Positions 21,244-29,450 of a stretch of DNA of 64,000 nt are shown piece after piece. The DNA comes from Nakazawaea peltata (taxonomy: Eukaryota > Ascomycota > Pichiomycetes > Alaninales > Pachysolenaceae). The position numbers were made by a program, and so were the translations under genes. Under the pieces are notes generated by a model, which made no database searches, was not told the DNA's origin, and worked only from the letters and a program-made list of their open reading frames with translations. Position 1 is the first letter of the stretch. Every line of letters starts with the position of its first letter. The DNA lies in NCBI GenBank assembly GCA_001599355.1, contig BCGQ01000003.1:2468-66467 (forward strand), written 5' to 3'.

Positions 21244-21984
21244 TTAGAATGGAAGTTCAGTACCATCATAACTAAGGAACTTACCAGTCTCCTTGAGTTC
21301 ATCAACGACCTTCAATTCCAGACGAGCACTCTCCAGAGGAGTAAGAATCTCGAATGGAAGTTGCTTGAGAGCCTCCAAGTCCAAACCTCTGAACTCCAAA
21401 GAACGGTTGAACATATCAGAGGTAACGACACCTGGGTGGATACAACCCAAAATCATATCTGGCTCTTCCTTAGCCAATTGCTTCATGATGTAGTTCAAGA
21501 CCAGCTTGGAAGAACCGTACAGAGAAGTCATCTCTGGGAAGGAGTCGAAGATGGTAACTGAGGCGACAGAAGAAGAAGTGAAGGTTAACTTCTTGACGGT
21601 CTTCTTCAACTCTTGATGCTTGCAAAGAGCTTGGTAGAACTTAAGAGGACCCAAACTGTTAATCTCAATATGCTCATTGAAGACCTTGATTGGAATATCA
21701 GAAAGCTTCAAGAAAATGTCATTAGTAGCGACACCGGCATTGTAAACAATGATATCGATTTTCTTGAAATCCTTGGCTAACTTTTCTAAGAAAGCGTCAG
21801 CACTTTCGGCAGTAGCAACATCGTAAGTGTAAACCTTGACATTGTCCTTCTTCTTCAGAAGCTCATCCAAATCAGAAGGACCTCTGGAGGTACCGATAAC
21901 GGTGGTGTCAGCTCTGTTACTGAGCTCTTCGACCATAGAGTATCCAATACCTCTGGAAGCACCGACAATAAGATAAGTAGTCAT
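21244..21984 (-). CDS. Short-chain dehydrogenase/reductase, array copy 2
   Basis: 246 residues, closest to copy 1. It has GASRGIGYS for the cofactor, VYNAG at the fourth strand, FTSSSVASV for the catalytic Ser, YGSSK for Tyr/Lys, and HPGVVTSD. Relative to copies 3-6 it shares with copy 1 the insert TSRGPSDLDELLKKKDNVKVY and a shorter C-terminal loop (LEALKQLPFEI). Same family role and same unknown substrate. Its upstream gap is the longest in the array and carries the AACGAG motif cluster. Confidence 0.88.
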   Translation of the reverse strand: MTTYLIVGASRGIGYSMVEELSNRADTTVIGTSRGPSDLDELLKKKDNVKVYTYDVATAESADAFLEKLAKDFKKIDIIVYNAGVATNDIFLKLSDIPIKVFNEHIEINSLGPLKFYQALCKHQELKKTVKKLTFTSSSVASVTIFDSFPEMTSLYGSSKLVLNYIMKQLAKEEPDMILGCIHPGVVTSDMFNRSLEFRGLDLEALKQLPFEILTPLESARLELKVVDELKETGKFLSYDGTELPF

Positions 21985-22069
21985 TTTTGTTAATTGAGTT
22001 TGTTAATTGATTTTGTTTTTTTAGTTGATAGTGAATAGAATGTCGATTGAGAGGAAGGTGAAAGGGGAT

Positions 22070-22079
22070 TATTTATATA
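22070..22079 (-). promoter_or_regulatory. TATA box of SDR copy 2
   Basis: TATATAAATA on the minus strand, about 86 bp before the ATG and beyond the leader block shared with copy 1. Confidence 0.55.
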
Positions 22080-22256
22080 ATTGATGATTTAAAGATATTA
22101 TTAATTAGTAACGATCATGGAACCTGCAGAACATTCCACATCGAATCACAATTAAATTTTGATAATGTGTCCTTGCCTAATCAAAGGTCGGAGATAGCCC
22201 GTATCGTTAACTAGTTTCTTTTTCATAGTACCATTTACACTATAAACCTTCTATGA

Positions 22257-22506
22257 AACGAGGTATTCTTCTTTTGACGTGCGCATTTTCCTTAACTGAG
22301 CTCGTTTAATCAGTAGAACGAGAAAAAACTAAAGAAACGAGAGAAAAAGTTATGGAACGAGGAAAAAACGAGGGAAAGTCTTTAAAACGAGGTGCTATAG
22401 AACGAGATGAAAGCTTGTGGAGCGAGGAAAAAGCTAGTGGAACGAGGTGCTTTTTTGTGGCGAGATCTTTTTAGTACGAGAAGTCGGAAAAGCTTTATAA
22501 ACGAGG
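22257..22506. repeat. Cluster of AACGAG motifs
   Basis: About ten copies of (A/G)ACGAG or close variants in 250 bp, almost all in the plus orientation (for example at 22257, 22317, 22334, 22354, 22365, 22384, 22400, 22439, 22499) plus one inverted CTCGTTT near 22301. Spacing is irregular, so it is a motif cluster rather than a tandem repeat. It lies upstream of SDR copy 2 (starts near 22070) and downstream of copy 3. Confidence 0.6.
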
Positions 22507-22762
22507 GGATCGGGCATTCTTAACTCTAAATATTGATAGAACGATGTCTGTTTTATTTCAAGAAAAACTCACCCTAGTTATCAAATATCCCTTTAACTAA
22601 ATACTTGTCCTTAATACTTTGATACAATTTTCTTCTAATAAGAGATGAGCATACCTATTGTCCAATCATCAAAATTCTTTAGCTTGTGAAAATCTAAGCC
22701 CCCAAAGTGCTACAGCCGTGCAAGAAGAATTTATAATTCATATTTCGCTATAAAATGGACTC

Positions 22763-23515
22763 TTAGAAAGGAATTTCAGTTCCATCGTAACTGAGGAACT
22801 TAGCAGTCTCAGTGAGGTTATCAATGACCTTCAATTGATCCCTAGCACTCTCTTCTGGAGAGATAATGGTGAAACCATGGTCGTTTGAGCTCAAGTCAAG
22901 ATTCAGACCCTTCAGGAATTTACTGAACATATCCGTAGCGACGACACCAGGGTGAATGGCTCCGAAGATAATCTCTGGCTCTTCGATAGACAATTGCTTC
23001 ATGATATAGTTCAAAACCAGCTTTGAAGCACCATACAGCGAGGCAATCAGTGGGAATTGATCAAAGATAGTAACTGATCCGACAGCAGAGGTAGTGAAAA
23101 TCACCTTCTTAATGTTTTTCTTCAAGTCCTTGTGTTTGGCAAGCTCTTGGTAGAACAAAAGAGGACCAAAACTGTTGATTTCGAAGTGCTCAGTGAAGAC
23201 GCTGACATCGATATCCAGAAGTTTTTGGAAGGATTCAGGAGTGAAAAGTCCTGCATTGTAAAGGAAAACATCAACTTTCTTTACAGCTGACTCCAACTTG
23301 GTGAAGAATTCGGCAATACTTTCACGGTTGGTAACCTCATAGTTGAGAATAATGATATTCCCGTTCTTTTTCAGGAGCTCATTCAACTCAGGAGCCTTAG
23401 ATCTAGTGGTTGCAACAACAGTAGTATCAGCTCTAGCACTGAGTTGCTTAACAAGAGCCAATCCAATTCCCCTGTTGGCACCAATGACAGCATAAGTAGT
23501 GTTTGAAGTAGACAT
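22763..23515 (-). CDS. Short-chain dehydrogenase/reductase, array copy 3
   Basis: 250 residues and the most divergent of the group formed by copies 3-6. The cofactor motif is GANRGIG instead of GASRGIG. Other landmarks are LYNAG, FTTSAVGSV (catalytic Ser), YGASK and HPGVVATD. The C-terminal SSNDHGFTIISPEESARDQLKVIDNLTE differs at several positions from neighbours. It has a reduced TATA (TATTTATA on plus, 23594-23601). Divergence suggests an older duplicate or altered substrate use. Confidence 0.87.
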   Translation of the reverse strand: MSTSNTTYAVIGANRGIGLALVKQLSARADTTVVATTRSKAPELNELLKKNGNIIILNYEVTNRESIAEFFTKLESAVKKVDVFLYNAGLFTPESFQKLLDIDVSVFTEHFEINSFGPLLFYQELAKHKDLKKNIKKVIFTTSAVGSVTIFDQFPLIASLYGASKLVLNYIMKQLSIEEPEIIFGAIHPGVVATDMFSKFLKGLNLDLSSNDHGFTIISPEESARDQLKVIDNLTETAKFLSYDGTEIPF

Positions 23516-23912
23516 GTTTGTAAATTTAATTTTATTTGATACGGATGATTAATTATCCATATCCGAAAAGGGGATAGCAACAGAAGGGGGTGTTATTTAT
23601 AGGACTTAAAAGGGCCCACGATTAATAAGCGCCAAGTCATCTGCATATGGTTCTGCATAAGATCTTAAAGATATCTTAGTGGCGTGGCTTTGCTTACTAA
23701 CAATTTAGTGGGGTGTCTCTGCTTACTAACTACTTTATCGTTCGAACAATAGCTGATCGTGGCATTTTTGAAGGTTTCCCTAGTAATTAAACTTTCGTTT
23801 AGAGAACCTGCATGGGAAATGAATTTCTCTAGGAACGAAGAATTTGTCAGATTAATTTTCTCTACATTCGCCCAAATAGGAAATAGATCCTTCAACTAAA
23901 AGTCGTGTATTA
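23516..23912. other. Intergenic between SDR copies 3 and 4
   Basis: 397 bp with the copy 3 promoter. At about 23681-23731 a short direct repeat (GGCGTGGCTTTGCTTACTAAC, then GGGTGTCTCTGCTTACTAAC) is visible. The TACTAAC strings have no donor or exon nearby, so I do not read them as splice sites. Confidence 0.45.
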
Positions 23913-24665
23913 TCAAAAAGGAAGTTCAGTTCCGTCATAACTGATGAACTTGGCTGTCTCGGTGAGTTCATCAATGACCTTCAATTGCAGTTTGGCACTC
24001 TCTTCTGGAGTGATCACTGGATAAGGAAGGTCAGGTGTGACTAAATCAACGTCCAGGTTCTTCATGAGCTCATTAAACGAGTCAGTGGTGACGGCACCAG
24101 GATGCATTGCTGCCATGATGATCTCTGGCTCTTCAACAGCTAATTGTTTCATGATATAATTTAAAACCAGTTTCGAAGCACCGTACAGAGAAGTTATCTG
24201 TGGGAATTGATCTAAAAGAGTAACAGATCCGACGGCTGAGGACATGAAAATCAATTTTTTGACAGTCTTTTTCAACTCCTCATGCTTGAGAAGCTCTTGG
24301 TAGAAGATAAGAGGTCCCAAACTGTTGACTTGAATGTGTTCGGTGTAGGAGCTAACTGGAATATCAGCAAGCTTCAACATAGCCTCGTCTTTGAAAATAC
24401 CCGAATTATAAATAACAATGTCGATTGCCTTCACAGCAGCTGTCAAATTGGTAAAGAATTCCTTGGCGCTGTCAGCGCTTGTGACCTCATAATTGAGGAT
24501 AGTGATATTCCCGGTCTTCTTCAGAAGATCGCTCAAAGCAGGTGATTCAGATCTAACAGTACCGACAATAGTTGTGTTAGGTCTGGCACTAAGCTCTTGA
24601 ACAAGAGCGAATCCGATTCCTTTAGAGGCACCGACGACGAGGTAAGTTGTGTTAGAAGTAGACAT
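23913..24665 (-). CDS. Short-chain dehydrogenase/reductase, array copy 4
   Basis: 250 residues from the ATG at 24665 (MSTSNTTY), which aligns with the other copies. An ATG three codons further up (24674) is also possible. It has GASKGIG, IYNSG, FMSSAVGSV, YGASK and HPGAVTTD. It shares long near-identical DNA with copy 5, including a 104-nt perfect match at 24085-24188. TATATAAATA lies at 24730-24739, about 65 bp upstream. Confidence 0.88.
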   Translation of the reverse strand: MSTSNTTYLVVGASKGIGFALVQELSARPNTTIVGTVRSESPALSDLLKKTGNITILNYEVTSADSAKEFFTNLTAAVKAIDIVIYNSGIFKDEAMLKLADIPVSSYTEHIQVNSLGPLIFYQELLKHEELKKTVKKLIFMSSAVGSVTLLDQFPQITSLYGASKLVLNYIMKQLAVEEPEIIMAAMHPGAVTTDSFNELMKNLDVDLVTPDLPYPVITPEESAKLQLKVIDELTETAKFISYDGTELPF

Positions 24666-24997
24666 AATTATCAAATTGTTTTTATATGTTACGTAAATAT
24701 CAAGGAATGAAAAGGGGTTAAAAGGGGGCTATTTATATAATGAAAACAAGCAGAAGAATTATTAATTAACGAATACGAATAACCCTTATTAAGGTGTTAT
24801 GGTGGCGCCCTAAGTGCATTGTATGCTTGTGAAGGTGGGAGGCTTGTACTTTGTGGGGTTTGTTTCTCGACTATCTCCGTTCTTACCGCTGCTCAAGATT
24901 AAGCTTTACGAAGAACGAAAACCTTTCGTTCCAAATTATTACTACATCTGCGCAGAGAAAAGAATATACGAGATCGCTTTGACTATACATGGTACTC
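24666..24997. other. Promoter region of SDR copy 4
   Basis: About 330 bp. TATA at 24730-24739 (minus) and CTGCGCAGAGAAAAGAA at 24948-24964, the latter repeated exactly at 26029-26045 before copy 5. Confidence 0.55.
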
Positions 24998-25750
24998 TTA
25001 AAAAGGAAGTTCAGATCCGTCATAACTGAGGAACTTGGCCGTCTCGGTGAGTTCATCAATGACCTTCAATTGCAGTTTGGCACTCTGTTCTGGAGTGATT
25101 AATGTATAAGGAACGTCATCTGCATCAGATCCAGTGTCCAGATGCTTTAGGAACTCGTTAAGCAAGTCTGTGGTGACGGCACCAGGATGCATTGCTGCCA
25201 TGATGATCTCTGGCTCTTCAACAGCTAATTGTTTCATGATATAATTTAAAACCAGTTTCGAAGCACCGTACAGGGAAGTCATCTGTGGGAATTGATCAAA
25301 TATAGTTATCGATCCGACGGCTGAAGAGATAAAAATGATTTTCTTGATAGTCTTCTTAAACTCTGCATGCTTAGCAAGCTCTTGATAGAACATAAGAGGT
25401 CCTAAACTGTTGACTTGAATATGTTCATTGAAAGCAGAGATTGGAATATCAGCAAGTTTGAAAAAGACATCGTTTGTGCAAATACCCGCATTATAAATAA
25501 CAATGTCGACCCCCTTCACAGCAGCTACCAACTTGGTAAAGAAATCCTTGGTATCATCAACACTGCTAACCTCATAATTGAGGATTATGATATTGCCAGT
25601 CTTTTTCAGAAGCTCATTTAAGGCACCGGAGCTAGATCTGACTGTAGCAACGACAGTTGTGTTAGGTCTGGCACTAAGCTCTTCAACAAGAGCTAATCCG
25701 ATACCTCTAGAGGCACCAACGACGAGGTAGGTTGTGCTAAAATCAGACAT
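24998..25750 (-). CDS. Short-chain dehydrogenase/reductase, array copy 5
   Basis: 250 residues. It has GASRGIG, IYNAG, FISSAVGSI, YGASK and HPGAVTTD. The central and C-terminal coding DNA is nearly identical to copy 4, while the loop after VTTD (LLNEFLKHLDTGSDADD) is quite different, a mosaic pattern expected from gene conversion. Complete active site, so presumably functional. Confidence 0.88.
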   Translation of the reverse strand: MSDFSTTYLVVGASRGIGLALVEELSARPNTTVVATVRSSSGALNELLKKTGNIIILNYEVSSVDDTKDFFTKLVAAVKGVDIVIYNAGICTNDVFFKLADIPISAFNEHIQVNSLGPLMFYQELAKHAEFKKTIKKIIFISSAVGSITIFDQFPQMTSLYGASKLVLNYIMKQLAVEEPEIIMAAMHPGAVTTDLLNEFLKHLDTGSDADDVPYTLITPEQSAKLQLKVIDELTETAKFLSYDGSELPF

Positions 25751-26078
25751 CTTTATGAGATTGTTTTTGTTCGATAGGTGAATACCAAGTAATAAAAAGG
25801 GGATGAATAAGGGCCATTTATATGATTAAAGAAATCAAAAGGATTACTAATCATTTAGATACAAGGCCTCTTAACACGGTGTTACGCTGACCATGTGCAT
25901 GAACTATTTTCTTGTGAAGTGGACTCTTGTACTTTGGAGCAAGGGTGACCTTTTCTACTAACTCCGTTCTTAGCGCTGCCCCAAGCTTTATAAAACGAGA
26001 TGCCTATCCATCAAAAATATTTCTACACCTGCGCAGAGAAAAGAACGTCTGAGATTTATTTGAGTATACAGAAGACCC
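25751..26078. other. Promoter region of SDR copy 5
   Basis: 328 bp. A CATTTATATGA TATA-like element at about 25816 and CTGCGCAGAGAAAAGAA at 26029-26045. Overall similarity to the promoter of copy 4 supports duplication of gene plus upstream DNA as a unit. Confidence 0.5.
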
Positions 26079-26831
26079 TCAGAACGGAAACTCGGTTCCA
26101 TCGTAACTGAGGAACTTAGCTGTTTCGGTGAGTTCATCAATTACCTTTAATTGTTGCTTGGCACTCTGTTCTGGACTGATGATTTCGTAAGGAAGATCAG
26201 TTCTGGTCAAGTCGAAGTTCTGGAACTTCAGGAACTCAACGAGCATATCAGTAGTGACGGCACCAGGGTGAATTACTCCAAAGATGATCTCTGGCTCTTC
26301 AGCAGCCAATTGCTTCATGATGTAGTTCAAAACCAGCTTAGAGGCACCGTACAGGGAGGTTTTTTGAGGGAATTTGTCAAAAAGTGTAACCGATCCTGCA
26401 GCTGAGGTTGTGAAAATTATTTTTTTGATAGTCTTTTTCAACTCCTCATGCTTGACAAGCTCTTGGTAGAAGGTAAGAGGACCTAAACTGTTGACCTGGA
26501 TGTGTTCCACAAAGGAGTTGACAGGAATCTCAGAGAGGCTCATAAGAGACTCCAACTTACAGATACCAGCATTGAAAAGAATGACATCGACCTTCTTTAC
26601 AGCAGCTACTAACTTGGTGAAGAATTCCTTAGTGCTGTCAGTGCTGGTGACCTCATAGTTGAGGCAAATTATATTGCCGGCTTTCTTCAGAAGATCATTC
26701 AAAGCAGATGACTCAGATCTGACTGTAGCAACAACAGTAGTGTTAGGTCTGGCACTGAGCTCTTCAACAAGAGAGTATCCGATACCTCTAGAGGCACCGA
26801 CAACGAGGTAAGTAGTATTAGAATCAGACAT
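26079..26831 (-). CDS. Short-chain dehydrogenase/reductase, array copy 6
   Basis: 250 residues. It has GASRGIGYS, LFNAG, FTTSAAGSV, YGASK and HPGAVTTD, so the catalytic Ser-Tyr-Lys set is intact. Its C-terminal loop (FQNFDLTRTDLPYEIISPEQ) links it to copy 4. A TATTTATATGA element at about 26900 (plus reading) is the TATA candidate. It is the first gene of the array in transcription order, next to the decayed seventh copy. Confidence 0.88.
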   Translation of the reverse strand: MSDSNTTYLVVGASRGIGYSLVEELSARPNTTVVATVRSESSALNDLLKKAGNIICLNYEVTSTDSTKEFFTKLVAAVKKVDVILFNAGICKLESLMSLSEIPVNSFVEHIQVNSLGPLTFYQELVKHEELKKTIKKIIFTTSAAGSVTLFDKFPQKTSLYGASKLVLNYIMKQLAAEEPEIIFGVIHPGAVTTDMLVEFLKFQNFDLTRTDLPYEIISPEQSAKQQLKVIDELTETAKFLSYDGTEFPF

Positions 26832-28073
26832 AGCAAAACGAATAACTTTTTAGATGATATTTCAGAATACTTCGATAGGAAAGGGAATAGGAACGATCCT
26901 ATTTATATGAAGGAGAACGAATACGACCATCATCGAAATCTGCAACTTTTCATTTATCCTCCATCTTTGTCGCGGCTGCCTCTGCATTGGAACGAGGTTT
27001 ATGATGAAAAGGGGATACCACTTGGCATGCAATACCCCCCTCCGTCAAATCCGTTAGCGCGAGCGAGAAAAGCGAAGGAAATGTGGAGGGAAAAAATTCA
27101 AAGACAAGGGGCGTTTTATATTACAGGATATGCTTGAGTTCTTCTGGAAACGAGGTCACATCGTGAGGATCTCCAAAGTTCTATTTCATTAGATATTATT
27201 CTCTCATAACATTCTAAGAGAAGAGAGTTTGTTTCAAATGATTTTGTAAAAGTACACATGTAAGAATTGGGAGTTACTGGCAGTTGTGATATCCTGTATT
27301 TCTATGCCTAGCTGAAGGATAATTATAAAGTACTATTAGTCTATAAATGAACTATATTTAAAAATGAAGGTCGAGTGTCATCATAACTGTAGAATTTAGA
27401 GGTATCGTTTAATGCATCCATTACCTTCAATTGCAGCTTAATTCATCAAATGATACAAAACCATCTTAAAAGTCCCACAGATGCAGATCTCTGTGTGAAT
27501 TGACCCAAAGATGTAACCCACCCGAGAGCATAGGTAGTGAAATCAATTCTCTTGATAGTTCTCTTCTACTCCTCCTGCTTAACAAGCTCTTGGAAGAACA
27601 AGCTCTATCATCACTGTGGGAGTGGCGCTCGTTTATTTGCATCTCTACCTCAGTTGCGCTTGCGTAGGCGTTAAGGGGGTTAGGGAGAAAAAATGCGGCT
27701 ATTGCGCATGCTAGTCAAACGAGGAGGGGAGATGGGGGAGGGACTTGCAATTTAAACCCACCAGCAAAAATCAATGGGAATTTCATCAATCATTCCTTGA
27801 TCTCAGAAACCTTATCACAAAATTTTCTCTGGTGAAATACGAGCTTATCTTCCTTTGTTCCCACTACCGAATAGCCTCACGTATCGCACTCTTGGCTCTA
27901 AATCTACAGCTGCGCAATCTCTCCCCACAAAGCCAAAAATAGAAATCTCCATCGGGCTAAGCATTTTCCCTAACAATATAAATATGGCGGCCAAGTCGCT
28001 GTGTTAAAAAAAAGCTTATAAATAATATAATTTTTCATATAGTAAATATATAAGTAAAAAACGTAGAAGAACA
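26832..28073. other. Region between SDR copy 6 and the MFS gene
   Basis: 1.24 kb containing the copy 6 promoter, the decayed SDR copy (27361-27603) and the MFS upstream region with T/A-rich DNA. A 76-codon frame at 26907-27137 is weak and not called. Confidence 0.5.
27361..27603 (-). pseudogene. Decayed seventh SDR copy
   Basis: The DNA aligns with the 3' half of copies 4-6: the 3'-end segment (GTCATCATAACTG, ACCTTCAATTGCAGCTTAAT), then pieces matching the catalytic region (CTGTGTGAATTGACC, AACAAGCTCTTGG). Between them, large parts of the normal sequence are missing, and several frame-breaking changes are present. No usable reading frame remains. The order and strand match the array, so this is a former tandem member, not an insertion. 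Confidence 0.75.
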
Positions 28074-29441
28074 ATGCACTTGATTGAGACGGTAAAAGAG
28101 TCTCAGAGAGATATCTTAATATTATGGCTGTGTATATTCATTCGGATGGCCTCCTATGGTCTGACTAACCAGGTAATTGCGTTGTACTTGAAATCACTCG
28201 GTCTTTCAGAGCTGTTGATCGGGTGGTTTATGACGTTGACCTTGGTTGGAGACACTTTTATCTCATATTGGCTCACCTGGTACAGCGATCGTATCGGGCG
28301 GCGCAATGTGATGATGATAGGGACCATTCTTATGTTTCTTAGTGGACTTGTCTTCTCTTCATCTACATTGAGTTCTAACTTTGTAATTCTTCTCATCGCC
28401 GCGATATGTGGGGTCATCTCCCCCTCCGGTGACGAAACTGGTCCTTTCAAATCAGTAGAAGAACTGTCAATAGCACATATTACTCCTTTATACCATAGAG
28501 CTGAGGTATTTGCCATTCATGGAATGATGGGCACAGCTGGTTCTGCCCTCGGCTCGGTATTTTGTGGTGCTTTAGTCGACTTCTTGAATCATTCCCGTCA
28601 TTGGGAGATCAGAAGTTGTTATCAATTTATCTTTGTTGGGTATTCCATGATGGCCGTTTTAAAATTTGGCTTTATGTTATTTTTATCGGAAAAATGTGAG
28701 GTTACTTGGAGACCAGCATTTCTTGGCGAAGCCGAAGAAACTGAGCATCCTACAGACACTCTCCTTGACGACGAGGAACGTCAAGCTTCTATTGAAGAAG
28801 CTGATGAGGCTACAAAACCATGGACTGGGTTGTCTCATCAAAGTCATACCATACTTTTGAGACTCTTGGTCATCTTCATGATCGACAGTTTCGGTTACGG
28901 TTTCATGACACCAGCTTGGGTCGTTTATTATTTCAAGTTGACTTTCGGATTAGCTGCTTCAGCTATAGGAGCACTTTTCTTCTTTACCAATATCGCTACT
29001 GCTTCATCTTCCATTGCGTCCGCATACATGGGTAAGAAATTCGGACCGGTGCTAGCAACATTATTAACCCAGACCCCTTCAGGTGTATTCTTCATGTTTA
29101 TTCCTCTGTTCCATTCCAACGTGGTTCTTGCCTCGATTTGCTTTTTGTTGTACGCAACAGGTAGCTCTATGGATGTGGTACCCAGACAGATACTTTTAAC
29201 TACATTGATCAAGCATGATGAGTTGACCAGAGTTTTAGGAATTGTTAACATCGGTAAAACCCTGGCAAGATGTGTCGGTCCTATCTTCACAGGTAAATTG
29301 GCCGAGGTTGGATCTTTATGGGTATGTTATATTATAGCAGGTACCTCTACAATAATCAGTGGAGTGATTCTCGGTCTCAATTTTAAAGGTGTCGATACGG
29401 TAGTTCTTCAACAACAGGATGTCGTTACATCTTTTGATTAA
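28074..29441 (+). CDS. Major facilitator superfamily transporter
   Basis: 455 residues with about 12 predicted membrane helices. The loop between helices 2 and 3 carries the MFS signature as DRIGRRNVMMIG. A charged central loop (about 225-260, rich in Glu/Asp) separates the two six-helix halves. GPFKSVEELSIAHITPLYHRAEVFA and GSSMDVVPRQILLT resemble a fungal MFS subgroup of unknown substrate. Its position beside the SDR array, divergent from copy 6, hints at export or uptake of a compound handled by those enzymes, but only by proximity. Confidence 0.85.
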   Translation: MHLIETVKESQRDILILWLCIFIRMASYGLTNQVIALYLKSLGLSELLIGWFMTLTLVGDTFISYWLTWYSDRIGRRNVMMIGTILMFLSGLVFSSSTLSSNFVILLIAAICGVISPSGDETGPFKSVEELSIAHITPLYHRAEVFAIHGMMGTAGSALGSVFCGALVDFLNHSRHWEIRSCYQFIFVGYSMMAVLKFGFMLFLSEKCEVTWRPAFLGEAEETEHPTDTLLDDEERQASIEEADEATKPWTGLSHQSHTILLRLLVIFMIDSFGYGFMTPAWVVYYFKLTFGLAASAIGALFFFTNIATASSSIASAYMGKKFGPVLATLLTQTPSGVFFMFIPLFHSNVVLASICFLLYATGSSMDVVPRQILLTTLIKHDELTRVLGIVNIGKTLARCVGPIFTGKLAEVGSLWVCYIIAGTSTIISGVILGLNFKGVDTVVLQQQDVVTSFD

Positions 29442-29450
29442 ATAAATAAA

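Larger units (their letters stand above)
21985..22762. other. Intergenic between SDR copies 2 and 3
   Basis: 778 bp. It holds the promoter of copy 2 and the AACGAG cluster listed separately. No reading frame or RNA gene recognised. Confidence 0.5.

Noticed and set aside
21031-21561. 176-codon plus-strand frame overlapping SDR copy 2
   Set aside because: Mostly antisense to a real gene, and similar antisense openings appear in other copies because their coding DNA is alike.
23690-23731. Two TACTAAC strings as intron branch points
   Set aside because: No donor, acceptor or exon partner nearby. They belong to a short direct repeat.
26907-27137. 76-codon frame upstream of SDR copy 6
   Set aside because: Starts inside the copy 6 TATA region and has no recognisable family.
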